A DNA stretch of 64,000 nucleotides from Cryobacterium glucosi (GTDB lineage: Bacteria > Actinomycetota > Actinomycetes > Actinomycetales > Microbacteriaceae). The stretch spans positions 62,001 through 126,000 of the forward strand of contig NZ_SOFS01000005.1 of NCBI RefSeq assembly GCF_004402235.1. Reading direction: 5' to 3'. Shown piece by piece: positions 42,817 through 50,942 of this stretch. Made by a program: the position numbers and the translations under genes. The notes under the pieces were generated by a model that was not told the origin of the DNA, ran no database searches, and worked only from the letters and a program-made list of their open reading frames with translations. Position 1 is the first letter of the stretch. Each line of letters begins with the position of its first letter.

Positions 42817-44070
42817 GTGAGGCCCGTCCCGAATTCGGTTACTCCGTCGTGGGTCGCCCGAATCGTCGTGGTCACGGCGCTCGTCGGTGTCGGGGCAGGT
42901 TTGGGCGGGCTCGCGGTGAGCGTCCTCCTTCGAGCGATTCAACACCTCGCCTACGGCTACTCCGAAGGCACCTATCTCGACGGGCTGGCCAGGTCCGCAC
43001 CGCAGACACGCGTGATCGCCTTGTGCGTTGCGGGCGTGATCGGTGCCGTCGGCTGGTGGGCCGTGCGTCGCTGGGGGCGACCCATCGTCCCGGTGGACCG
43101 AAGCGTTGCCGGCGAGCGGATGCCCGTGCTCGCGACCCTGGTGAACTCGGCCTTGCAGATCGTGATCGTCGGGTTGGGCGCGTCGATCGGCCGCGAGATG
43201 GCCCCCCGCGAGCTGGGCGCACTGGCGGCGGGCTGGCTCAGCGAGAAGGCAGGCGTCACTGCCCGCGAACGTCGTGTTCTGGTCGCGTGCGGCGCCGGGG
43301 CAGGGCTCGCCGCGGTCTATAACGTGCCGCTCGGGGGTGCGCTCTTCACCGTCGAGATCCTGCTCGCCGAGCTGACTCTGGCCACGGTCCTGCCGGCCCT
43401 CGCCACGTCCGCGATCGCGACACTGGTCGCGCAAATCGTTGTGCCCACGACCCCGCTGTATTCCGTGCCGCAGTTCACTCAGACCCCATCGCTCCTGGTC
43501 TGGTCTCTTCTTGCCGGACCCGTGATCGGGTTCGCTGCGGTCGGTTTCGTGCGACTGGCCGCCGGGGCCGAGAAACGGCGTCCGCAGGGCTGGCTGATTC
43601 TGGTCGTCATGCCGCTGGTGTTCTCGGCCATTGGACTACTGTCGCTCCTGCTTCCAGAAATTCTCGGCAACGGACGTTCACTCGGCCAGACCGCGTTCGA
43701 CGCCGTCGTGCCGATCGGGCTGGTGGCGGTGCTCCTCGTTGCCAAGGTAGGAGCCACGATCGCCACGATCGGCAGCGGTGCCGCCGGAGGAACTCTGACG
43801 CCCTCGCTCGCGATCGGTGCCGCGTTCGGCATCGTGACCGGAGGGCTCTGGGGCACGTTGTGGCCCGGTACTCCGGTGGCGGCCTTCGCCCTGGTCGGCG
43901 CGGCCGCATTCCTCGCCGCTGCCATGCGCGCACCCCTGACAGCTCTGGTCCTGGTGCTCGAATTCACCGGGCAGGGACCGGCACTGCTGATCCCCATGAC
44001 GCTTGCGGTTGCGGGTGGTGTCGTCGTGGAATACCTCCTCGGGCGGAGACGGTTCCTCGGCATCGACTAG
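42817..44070 (+). CDS. ClC-family chloride channel/antiporter
   Basis: The 417-residue protein has about ten membrane helices and the ClC layout. The first filter region reads GASIGREMAPREL in place of GREGP, keeping the gating glutamate; the second reads GSGAAGGTLTPSLAIG. No CBS domains follow. The start is GTG 42817 with a weak ribosome site, so a slightly different start is possible. It is divergent from lgt and stands alone. Confidence 0.87.
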   Translation: MRPVPNSVTPSWVARIVVVTALVGVGAGLGGLAVSVLLRAIQHLAYGYSEGTYLDGLARSAPQTRVIALCVAGVIGAVGWWAVRRWGRPIVPVDRSVAGERMPVLATLVNSALQIVIVGLGASIGREMAPRELGALAAGWLSEKAGVTARERRVLVACGAGAGLAAVYNVPLGGALFTVEILLAELTLATVLPALATSAIATLVAQIVVPTTPLYSVPQFTQTPSLLVWSLLAGPVIGFAAVGFVRLAAGAEKRRPQGWLILVVMPLVFSAIGLLSLLLPEILGNGRSLGQTAFDAVVPIGLVAVLLVAKVGATIATIGSGAAGGTLTPSLAIGAAFGIVTGGLWGTLWPGTPVAAFALVGAAAFLAAAMRAPLTALVLVLEFTGQGPALLIPMTLAVAGGVVVEYLLGRRRFLGID

Positions 44071-44097
44071 CGCGGATCATGTGCCGATGGAGTCCGG

Positions 44098-44340
44098 TCA
44101 GTGGCTCGCGGCAGTCAGGAGTGTACGCACTTCGGCGAGGGTCGGTACACGGCCGGAGACGACGACTTTCTCGTTGATGACGAGGGCAGGGGTGCTCATC
44201 ACGCCATATCCGAGGATCGCGGTGTAGTCCTCGACTTTTTCGATGCTGGCCTCGAGGCCGAGTTCGGCGACGGCGGTGGTGGCAGCCTTGGTGAGGTTGA
44301 CGCAATTGCGGCAGCCGGGGCCGAGGATCTTGATGTTCAT
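44098..44340 (-). CDS. Small thioredoxin-fold redox-disulfide protein (GCRNC)
   Basis: An 80-residue protein of the redox-active disulfide protein 2 type. GPGCRNCVNL has the active CxxC at residues 10-13, and MSTPALVINEKVV provides the cis-Pro. It starts 27 bp after the permease stop and is co-transcribed with it. Similar small thioredoxins accompany DUF318 permeases and ArsR regulators. Confidence 0.88.
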   Translation of the reverse strand: MNIKILGPGCRNCVNLTKAATTAVAELGLEASIEKVEDYTAILGYGVMSTPALVINEKVVVSGRVPTLAEVRTLLTAASH

Positions 44341-44366
44341 GAGGGGATTCCTTTCGGGCGCGGTGA

Positions 44367-45416
44367 TCAAGCCAGGATGGCGTTGAAGAGGTAGCCGACG
44401 GCGACGATACCGAGGCCGGTGGTCGTGATGAAGATCGCGAGGAGCTGGGGCTTGAGCACCCGGCGGAGCAGGATCATCTCTGGCAGGGACAGTGCGACGA
44501 CGGCCATCATGAACGCGAGCAGGGTGCCCATCGGCAGGCCCTTCTCGTAGAGGGCTGCGACCAAGGGCATTACCCCGGCGGCGTTGGAGTAGAGCGGGAT
44601 GCCGATGAGAACGGCGATCAGCACGCCGAAGGGGTTGCCAGGGCCGGCGTAGGTGGCGAAGAAGTCGGTCGGCGCCCAGCCGTGGATCAGGGCGCCGAGA
44701 CCGATGCCGACGAGGAGGTAGACCCAGATCTTCGCGATCAGGCTCCTGACCTCTTCGACACCCATCTGCATCCGCTGCCCAAAGGTCAGGCCGAGGGAGG
44801 GGTCAATGGTCTGGCCGCCGAGCTTTACTTCGAAGACGAAGGGTTCGACCCAGCGTTCGACGTGCAGGCGACCCAGGATGTAACCGGACACGACTGCGAT
44901 GGTCAGACCGGAGACTACGTAGAGGGCGGTGATCTGCCACCCGAAAAGGGTCAAGAGCAGGCCGATGGCGATCTCGTTGACGAGGGGGCTCGCGATCAGG
45001 AAGCTCATCGTGACGCCGATCGGCACGCCCGCGGCGACGAAGCCTATGAAGGCGGGTACGGCGCTGCAGGAGCAGAACGGGGTGATGACGCCCAGGGCCG
45101 CCGCGAGGAGGTTCCCGACGCCCTCGCGTTTGCCGCCGAGGAAGGCCCGCGTGCGCTCCACGCTCATGAAGGAGCGGAGCACGGTGGAGGCGAAGATGAT
45201 GATGACCAGCAGGAGCAGGATCTTCAGCGAGTCGTAGAGGAAGAAGTGGATGGTCTCGGTGATCTGGTTTTTCGGGTCGAGGCCGAACGCATCGTAGAGG
45301 ATGACGTTCCAGAGCCACTCGTTGGCCCAGTAGGCCAGCGCCCACACGCCGATCCCCGCAATCAGGACGCCGACCCGGCCGCGGGTCGTGGTCGGTATCC
45401 GTTCGGCGATGTTCAC
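44367..45416 (-). CDS. DUF318/ArsP-type permease
   Basis: The 349-residue permease has eight to ten membrane helices and the ITPFCSCSAVPAFIGF motif with paired cysteines typical for the YraQ/ArsP family, plus LVNEIA and LYSNAAGVMPL repeats. Members export methylarsenicals or other soft ligands. It is divergent from an ArsR gene with As(III)-type cysteines, which supports arsenical export. The downstream gene encodes a small thioredoxin. Confidence 0.85.
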   Translation of the reverse strand: MNIAERIPTTTRGRVGVLIAGIGVWALAYWANEWLWNVILYDAFGLDPKNQITETIHFFLYDSLKILLLLVIIIFASTVLRSFMSVERTRAFLGGKREGVGNLLAAALGVITPFCSCSAVPAFIGFVAAGVPIGVTMSFLIASPLVNEIAIGLLLTLFGWQITALYVVSGLTIAVVSGYILGRLHVERWVEPFVFEVKLGGQTIDPSLGLTFGQRMQMGVEEVRSLIAKIWVYLLVGIGLGALIHGWAPTDFFATYAGPGNPFGVLIAVLIGIPLYSNAAGVMPLVAALYEKGLPMGTLLAFMMAVVALSLPEMILLRRVLKPQLLAIFITTTGLGIVAVGYLFNAILA

Positions 45417-45481
45417 GAGGACTCCTTGACTAGGAACGCATACGTATTCGACGTGCGTCTAATCATTAGTGTGCCACCTCT

Positions 45482-45495
45482 TTGATATATGTCAA
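45482..45495. promoter_or_regulatory. ArsR operator candidate
   Basis: TTGATATATGTCAA is an inverted repeat (TTGA...TCAA) between the permease and arsR genes. Its complement includes TTGACA, a perfect -35 for the permease promoter, so repressor binding would block it. It is 21 bp upstream of the arsR start codon. Confidence 0.6.
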
Positions 45496-45515
45496 GAAGG
45501 TGGGATGATGGACCC

Positions 45516-45893
45516 ATGCCCAAGACCCTTCCCCTCCTGGAGGACGCCTCGCCGATCTGTTGCGATCCCCTGGGCTCTAGCGCCACGCTGGCCTTGGACG
45601 ATGCGATGGCACTCGCGGTCCGCCTCAAGGCTCTGGCTGATCCCACCCGCCTGCAGCTCCTGGCCTACCTTCTGGCCCAGCCGGACCAGGAAGCGTGTAC
45701 GTGCGACCTGGCCCCCGTTGTCAAGCTTTCTGAGCCAACGGTCAGTCACCACCTCAAGAAACTCGAAACCAGCGGCATCCTCACCAAGGAACGACACGGG
45801 ATGAGTGTGCACTACCGCGTCGTTCCAGAGGCCATTCACGCCATCGCGCGCACGCTCGACACGGCTACCCGCGCACTGACCCAGGTAGTCTGA
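45516..45893 (+). CDS. arsR: ArsR-family metalloregulator (As(III) type)
   Basis: A 125-residue winged helix protein with SEPTVSHHLKKLETSGIL as recognition segment. Cysteines at 15 and 16 (PICCDP) and in ACTCDL (61 and 63) resemble the Corynebacterium ArsR As(III) site built from an N-terminal CC pair and a cysteine near the helix preceding the HTH. ATG 45516 follows GAAGGTGGGATG. Divergent from the permease, sharing the operator. Confidence 0.9.
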   Translation: MPKTLPLLEDASPICCDPLGSSATLALDDAMALAVRLKALADPTRLQLLAYLLAQPDQEACTCDLAPVVKLSEPTVSHHLKKLETSGILTKERHGMSVHYRVVPEAIHAIARTLDTATRALTQVV

Positions 45894-46248
45894 GCCGACC
45901 CGAGCGCAATCCTCACGTGAACGCCTGCGGTGCCCGTTCTATCGGCTCCTAGGTGCTCAGGGGCGCCAACTCTATCTGTGTCGCGAGCGCATAAGCGGTA
46001 GGTGCCGTTGAGAATCGCCGCACCAGCGTTCGCCCCATCCCATAACTGGTCGTCGTCCAATAGGCGGCCTCTTCGCAAGCGTTCACGACCGGTAGGGCTT
46101 TCGAGCAGGCCGCTCGGACGAGGATCCCGTTTCCGGGCTGGCCGCACTAGTGGATGCTTCTCCAACCCTTGACGCTCGCTCGGTTCCCGACAGCGAACCG
46201 TGCGACAATCGCCACGCCGGATGCCGGATTGATCGAAGGGACCTCACA
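45894..46248. other. 355-bp region without a recognised gene
   Basis: A minus-strand frame runs through this region (45836-46165) and a second phase contains the peptide YWTTTSYGMGRTLVRRF, but neither has a start with a ribosome site or any family resemblance I can name. It may be a decayed gene or the leader of the methyltransferase. Confidence 0.4.
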
Positions 46249-46869
46249 GTGGACGCGAACGAGTGGGATAGTCGTTACCGGCAGGCACGGGACGGCGACC
46301 ACGCCAGGCTCTGGTCGGCCGTACCAGCAAAGCTCGTGCAGGACATTGTTTCGCCCTGGACCCCGGGGCTCGCCCTCGACATGGCCTCAGGTGACGGGCG
46401 TAACGCGATCTGGCTGGCCAGCCGCGGCTGGAACGTTACCGGGCTCGACTTCTCCGCCGAGGCAATTGGCCAGGCCCGGGAGCACGCGCGGGCGGCCGGC
46501 GTCGATGTGGACTGGCTGGTCGCAGATGCCACGACCTGGCAAACCGAAGAACGCTTTGACCTGGTAACAGTGATGTACCTGCACCTGCCGGAGGAACTGT
46601 TTCGAATCGTATTGGCCAGGGCGATTGGCTGGCTCGCTCCGGGCGGGCACCTCCTTGTCCTTGGTCACGACCGAGGCAACATCGACGCAGGCGGCCCTGG
46701 CCCTGGCAATCCCGACATTCTCTATACGCCCGAGCTCCTATCTTCGATCGTCGGACCAAAGCGGATCCTGCGCTGCGAGACCGTCAGCCGCGACCTGGCC
46801 ACCGACCCCGAGTCCCCGGCTGAAACGGGTGGAGTCGCCCTCGACACGGTCCTCGTCGCCATCTGCTGA
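46249..46869 (+). CDS. Class I SAM-dependent methyltransferase
   Basis: A 206-residue enzyme with motif I ALDMASGDGRNAIWLA, motif II WNVTGLDFSAEAI, post-II WLVADATTW and a LAPGGHLLVLGH strand. The compact size and the WLASRGW pattern resemble TehB/thiopurine-type small-molecule methyltransferases. GTG 46249 with AAGGG 9 bp upstream is preferred over ATG 46150. It stands alone at the right end of the putative island. Confidence 0.82.
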   Translation: MDANEWDSRYRQARDGDHARLWSAVPAKLVQDIVSPWTPGLALDMASGDGRNAIWLASRGWNVTGLDFSAEAIGQAREHARAAGVDVDWLVADATTWQTEERFDLVTVMYLHLPEELFRIVLARAIGWLAPGGHLLVLGHDRGNIDAGGPGPGNPDILYTPELLSSIVGPKRILRCETVSRDLATDPESPAETGGVALDTVLVAIC

Positions 46870-47379
46870 GGCGAGAGGGCAATTACCCTCCGAGGGCCCG
46901 CTTTTCGGAAGAGCTTTTCGTCCTGAGCCTGGGCCAGCATCGCGACCGCTTCCCGTCCGGTCGCGCCGTCCAGCACAGTTCCTGATCGCCGCCGTGAGAT
47001 GCCGACGGCAAGATCGTCATGCGGGTTCGAATCCCGTTGAGGCCACAATTACCCGGTTCCCTCGAAATCAAGGGAACCGGGCTTTCTTGATTAAGTGGCG
47101 TCGCCAGCGTCCACGCAGATCCTCGGCACGGGCCTGAGACCTTCATGGTGTTAGGCTGTGAATGTTCTTACGAACCTCATCAGGACGCGAGCGCGCAGCC
47201 CCCAGCAAGACTGGAAGAGCCGCGGTCGTATGGTGAGGCCAGACGGATGTGGCCCCATGGTCGCTCCAGCTCACGCCGCTCAGCGGCGTCAGGGCCGGTC
47301 TCGGCCTACCCGCCCGATACAGCTAGCCCCCGACGTGCCGGCTGCGAAGCCGGTTTCGTCGTCGCGCTCCGGAGAATCC
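46870..47379. other. 510-bp region with tRNA-end repeat, no gene recognised
   Basis: Frames on both strands are open in places, but none looks like a protein. The region contains the second copy of the tRNA 3' end/terminator repeat (47021-47095). The rest of it, 47096-47379, should include the promoter of the betaine transporter operon; I see no gene there. Confidence 0.5.
47021..47095 (+). repeat. Direct repeat copy B: partial tRNA 3' end plus terminator
   Basis: GCGGGTTCGAATCCCG is identical to the tRNA-Glu T-arm; TTGAGGCCA replaces the acceptor CTGGGGTCA, and the following terminator stem is conserved (CCCGGTTCCCT/AGGGAACCGGG with T-rich tail). The 5' part of a tRNA is absent, so this is a fragment, as left when an element integrates into a tRNA gene. 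Its acceptor strand does not pair well with the tRNA-Glu 5' strand, so it may stem from another tRNA. Confidence 0.6.
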
Positions 47380-48732
47380 GTGACCCAGATCGTTGCCGAA
47401 CACGCACAGGAATTCGCCGCCTCGGCGGAGCACACAGCCTCGACATCCCCAGCTCCCGAAATCGCCGTCAAGGCGGACCACCTGTATAAGGCATTCGGCC
47501 GCCGACCGCATGACATCGTCAAGAAACTCGAAGGCGGCGCGAGCCGTGAAGACCTCGCGCACCTCGGAACAGCCGCCGTGATCGATGCCTCCTTCGAGGT
47601 CCGGCGCGGCGAGATCTTCGTGGTGATGGGACTGTCCGGTTCGGGCAAGTCCACCCTGATTCGCATGCTCAACGGCCTGCTCGAGGCGACCTCCGGGACA
47701 GTGACCGTCGGTGACACCCGGATTACTGGACTCCCGGCCGCCAAGCTGCGCGATGTGCGTCGCCGGAGCGTGTCCATGGTCTTCCAGCACTTCGCCCTGC
47801 TACCCCACCGCAGCGTGATCGACAATGTAGCGTACGGCCTCGAGGTCCAGGGCATGCCTCGCGCGGAGCGCCTCGCGAAGGCCCGCACCATCATCCGCCT
47901 GGTGGGCCTGGACGGCTGGGCCGACAGCATGCCGTCCGAGTTGTCCGGCGGGATGCAGCAGAGGGTCGGCCTCGGTCGGGCGCTCGCCGCCGATACCGAC
48001 GTTCTCCTGATGGACGAGGCGTTCTCGGCACTCGACCCGCTGATCCGCCGCGAGATGCAGGAACAGCTCATCGAGCTGCAGGCCGAACTCGGCAAGACCA
48101 TCATCTTCATCACCCACGACCTCAACGAGGCGATGTTCCTGGGGGACCGGATCGCGGTCATGCGCGACGGTCGCATCGTGCAGATCGGCACCCCGGAAGA
48201 CATCCTCACCGACCCGGCCAACGACTACGTCGCCCAGTTCGTTCAGGACGTCGACCGGGCCCGGGTGCTCACGGCCGGGAGCGTGATGGAGCCGGTGCGA
48301 TCCATGGTCACCGTGACGTCCGGCCCGCGTGCCGCCCTGCGTACGATGCGCGACCTGCAGACCTCCGCCACGTTCGTGGTCGGGCGTGACCTCGGCTTCG
48401 TCGGGGTCGTACGTGACCGCGATGTGCTCAAGCAGGTCAAGGCCAGCCACCCGGACCTTCGCCCCATCATCAAGGAAGCAACGGCCGTTTCAGCGGATAC
48501 CGCCCTGGTCGACCTCGTCGAGCTGGCGGTGGAGAGCGACTTGCCGATCGCCGTCGTCGATGCGCGAAACCGTCTGCTCGGTGTCATCCCGCGAGTCACC
48601 CTGCTTGCCGCTCTCGGTAACGTCACCACCGCGACGGGGGAGGTGCCGGTCACCGAACCGCCATCGACCATCTCGCTCCGCGTGATCACCGAAACCCTGC
48701 GCGAGACCGCGCTGGAAGGAGCACAGCTGTGA
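47380..48732 (+). CDS. proV: Glycine betaine/proline ABC transporter ATPase with CBS domains
   Basis: A 450-residue OpuAA/ProV-type ATPase. Walker A GLSGSGKST lies at about 84-92, the signature LSGGMQQR at about 191-198, Walker B LLMDEAFSALDP, and two C-terminal CBS domains follow at about 300-415, the regulatory ionic-strength sensor of this group. GTG 47380 follows GGAG by 5 bp; the frame is open to 47158 but the extra part is not family-like. It overlaps the permease gene by 4 bp. Confidence 0.92.
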   Translation: MTQIVAEHAQEFAASAEHTASTSPAPEIAVKADHLYKAFGRRPHDIVKKLEGGASREDLAHLGTAAVIDASFEVRRGEIFVVMGLSGSGKSTLIRMLNGLLEATSGTVTVGDTRITGLPAAKLRDVRRRSVSMVFQHFALLPHRSVIDNVAYGLEVQGMPRAERLAKARTIIRLVGLDGWADSMPSELSGGMQQRVGLGRALAADTDVLLMDEAFSALDPLIRREMQEQLIELQAELGKTIIFITHDLNEAMFLGDRIAVMRDGRIVQIGTPEDILTDPANDYVAQFVQDVDRARVLTAGSVMEPVRSMVTVTSGPRAALRTMRDLQTSATFVVGRDLGFVGVVRDRDVLKQVKASHPDLRPIIKEATAVSADTALVDLVELAVESDLPIAVVDARNRLLGVIPRVTLLAALGNVTTATGEVPVTEPPSTISLRVITETLRETALEGAQL

Positions 48733-49676
48733 ACGACTTCCGCATCCCGCTCGGCAGCTGGGCCGACGACTTCATCGCCTTCGTCACCGACAATTTCAGC
48801 TTTCTCTTCGATTTCGTGCGCACCATTTTCGACGGCGCCTACGAGTTCGTCGACCTCGTCCTTGCCTCACCGCCGTTCTGGGTGATCATCCTCGTGGCCG
48901 CTGCACTGGGCCTGATGGTCCGTGGCTGGAAATTCGCCGTGGGCGCCGTCATCGGCCTCATCGTCATCGTGGGTGTCGACCAGTGGCAGAACGCGATGGA
49001 CTCGCTCGCCCTGGTCCTCGTGGCGAGCGTCCTCGCCATCCTGGTGAGCATCCCCCTGGGGATCCTGGCCGCCAAGTCCGCCCTGGCCTCCAAGATCATC
49101 CGGCCGATTCTCGACTTCATGCAGACCATGCCCGCGTTCGTCTACCTGATTCCCGCGCTGATCCTCTTCCGGGTGGGAGTCGTGCCCGGTATCGTGGCGA
49201 CGATCATTTTCGCGATGGCACCGGGCGTCCGCCTGACCGAGCTCGGCATCCGCAGCGTTGATCACGAGGTCGTCGAGGCGGGCGAGGCATTCGGTGCGTC
49301 CCCGGCGAGAATCCTGCGCCAGATCCAGCTCCCGTTGGCGATGCCGACCGTCATGGCCGGAATCAATCAGGTCATCATGCTTTCCCTGTCGATGGTCGTC
49401 ATCGCGGGAATGGTCGGCGCCGGCGGTCTCGGCCAGCAGGTCCTGGCGAGTCTCAGCCGCATCGACGTGTCGCTGGGATTCGAAGCCGGACTGGCGGTCG
49501 TGATCCTGGCGATCTTCCTCGACCGGATGACCGCATCGCTCGGCACGGGAATCACACCGATCGGTCGTCTCCTTGCCGGGCGCAAGCACCGTCGGCAGGC
49601 CGCCGCAGTGGCGGCCGAGAGCCCGATCAGCGCGCCCGTCGCAGACGTGAAGACGCCGCAGCCCGCCGGAGTCTGA
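48729..49676 (+). CDS. proW: Glycine betaine/proline ABC transporter permease
   Basis: The 315-residue protein starts with an amphipathic helix, has about seven membrane helices and the EAA-loop region VVEAGEAFGASPARILRQIQLPLAMPT typical of ProW/OpuAB. It overlaps the ATPase gene by 4 bp and is separated from the binding-protein gene by 181 bp containing a strong hairpin. Confidence 0.93.
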   Translation: MNDFRIPLGSWADDFIAFVTDNFSFLFDFVRTIFDGAYEFVDLVLASPPFWVIILVAAALGLMVRGWKFAVGAVIGLIVIVGVDQWQNAMDSLALVLVASVLAILVSIPLGILAAKSALASKIIRPILDFMQTMPAFVYLIPALILFRVGVVPGIVATIIFAMAPGVRLTELGIRSVDHEVVEAGEAFGASPARILRQIQLPLAMPTVMAGINQVIMLSLSMVVIAGMVGAGGLGQQVLASLSRIDVSLGFEAGLAVVILAIFLDRMTASLGTGITPIGRLLAGRKHRRQAAAVAAESPISAPVADVKTPQPAGV

Positions 49677-49757
49677 CCTGCACCTGGCGGGGGTATCTCA
49701 CACGGCACTCCGCGATTCCAGCCGGTCGAGTTCGTCCTGACCGGCACCCCCAATACT

Positions 49758-49779
49758 CACGGAGACACCTGTCTCCGTG
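49758..49779. other. Perfect 22-bp inverted repeat between permease and binding-protein genes
   Basis: CACGGAGACA-CC-TGTCTCCGTG forms a 10-bp stem. Located inside an operon, it may protect the downstream mRNA or attenuate transcription, or be an operator. There is no U-tract. Confidence 0.6.
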
Positions 49780-49857
49780 TCGCACCCGGCCGCCTCGGCC
49801 GCCCGGCGCATCCGTCAACCCCGGTCACCCACAGCAGGTGACAAGACAGGAAGACAC

Positions 49858-50751
49858 ATGAAGAACCGTTCCCTCAGCATCATCGCCCTCGGAGCCGTCG
49901 GGCTTCTCGCTTTCACGGGCTGTGCAGCAACACCCGCGCAGACCGTCGGCAACGGCAACTCCGACAACAAAGACCTCACGATCGCCGTGTTCAACGGTTG
50001 GGACGAGGGTGTCGCGGCGTCCGAGCTCTGGAAGGCCATTCTGGACAAGCAGGGCTACAACGTCGAACTCGAGTACGCCGACGTCGCCGCGGTCTACGCG
50101 GGTCTGTCCACCGGCGACTACGACGTGAACCTCGACGTCTGGCTTCCGAACACCCACGCCACGTACCTCAAGCAATACGGTGACAAGATCACCGAACTCG
50201 CGGCCTGGAACACCGAGGCGAAGAACACCATCGCCGTGAACGCGGATGCACCGATCAACTCGATCGCGGAACTGGCCGCCAACGCCGACCTGTTCGGCAA
50301 CAAGATCGTGGGAATCGAACCGGGGGCCGGCCTGACCGAGGCCGTCACGAACAAGACGATTCCGACCTACGGACTCGAGAACATGGACTACCAGACCTCG
50401 TCGACCGCCGCGATGCTCACCGAGCTCACGGCGGCCGCGAAGACCGGCGAGAACATCGCCGTGACCCTCTGGGAGCCGCACTGGGCGTATGGCTCCTTCG
50501 ACCTGAAGAACCTCGAAGACCCCGAAGGCACCCTGGGGGCCACGGAGACCATCCACGCCTACGGCAAGAAGGACTTCGGCACTGACTTCCCGCAGGCCAC
50601 CAAGTGGCTGTCCGGGTACAAGATGGACCTCGATCAGCTGTACTCGCTCGAGACCGCGATGTTCGTCGACTACGACGGCCAGGACTACGGCCCCATCGTT
50701 GCGAAGTGGATCGCGGACAATCAGGGCTACGTGGACTCGCTCACCAAGTAA
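49858..50751 (+). CDS. proX: Glycine betaine/proline-binding lipoprotein
   Basis: The 297-residue product has a lipoprotein signal (LLAFTGC, Cys about 21) and an OpuAC substrate-binding domain with NGWDEGVAASELW, DVWLPNTHATY and VTLWEPHWAY, which hold the aromatic box and closing residues for quaternary amines. ATG 49858 follows ACAGGAAG. Third gene of the importer; a terminator follows. Confidence 0.93.
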   Translation: MKNRSLSIIALGAVGLLAFTGCAATPAQTVGNGNSDNKDLTIAVFNGWDEGVAASELWKAILDKQGYNVELEYADVAAVYAGLSTGDYDVNLDVWLPNTHATYLKQYGDKITELAAWNTEAKNTIAVNADAPINSIAELAANADLFGNKIVGIEPGAGLTEAVTNKTIPTYGLENMDYQTSSTAAMLTELTAAAKTGENIAVTLWEPHWAYGSFDLKNLEDPEGTLGATETIHAYGKKDFGTDFPQATKWLSGYKMDLDQLYSLETAMFVDYDGQDYGPIVAKWIADNQGYVDSLTK

Positions 50752-50766
50752 GCCACTGTTGTGATG

Positions 50767-50794
50767 AACGGCCCGTGCTCCGGCACGGGCCGTT
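50767..50794 (+). terminator. Terminator of the betaine transporter operon
   Basis: AACGGCCCGTGC and GCACGGGCCGTT form a perfect 12-bp stem with a 4-base loop 15 bp after the proX stop codon. The T-run is weak (TTCGT), as frequent in high-GC genomes. Confidence 0.8.
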
Positions 50795-50942
50795 CGTGCG
50801 TGGTCGCCTGCACCCGCACAACGTGCACTCATCCTGATCAGGTGTCCAGCCATCACGTATCCTCGGTTCCTGATATGGTGCTGCCGATACGAGTGAGCGA
50901 CTGGGGAGCTGACCAGCCGTTCCGCACGATGAACGTTGTGAG

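Noticed and set aside
45836..46165. 109-residue minus-strand frame
   Set aside because: No ribosome site, no family resemblance, overlaps the arsR 3' end.
47021..47051. Second tRNA gene
   Set aside because: Only the T-arm and 3' acceptor strand exist; no D-arm or anticodon stem upstream.
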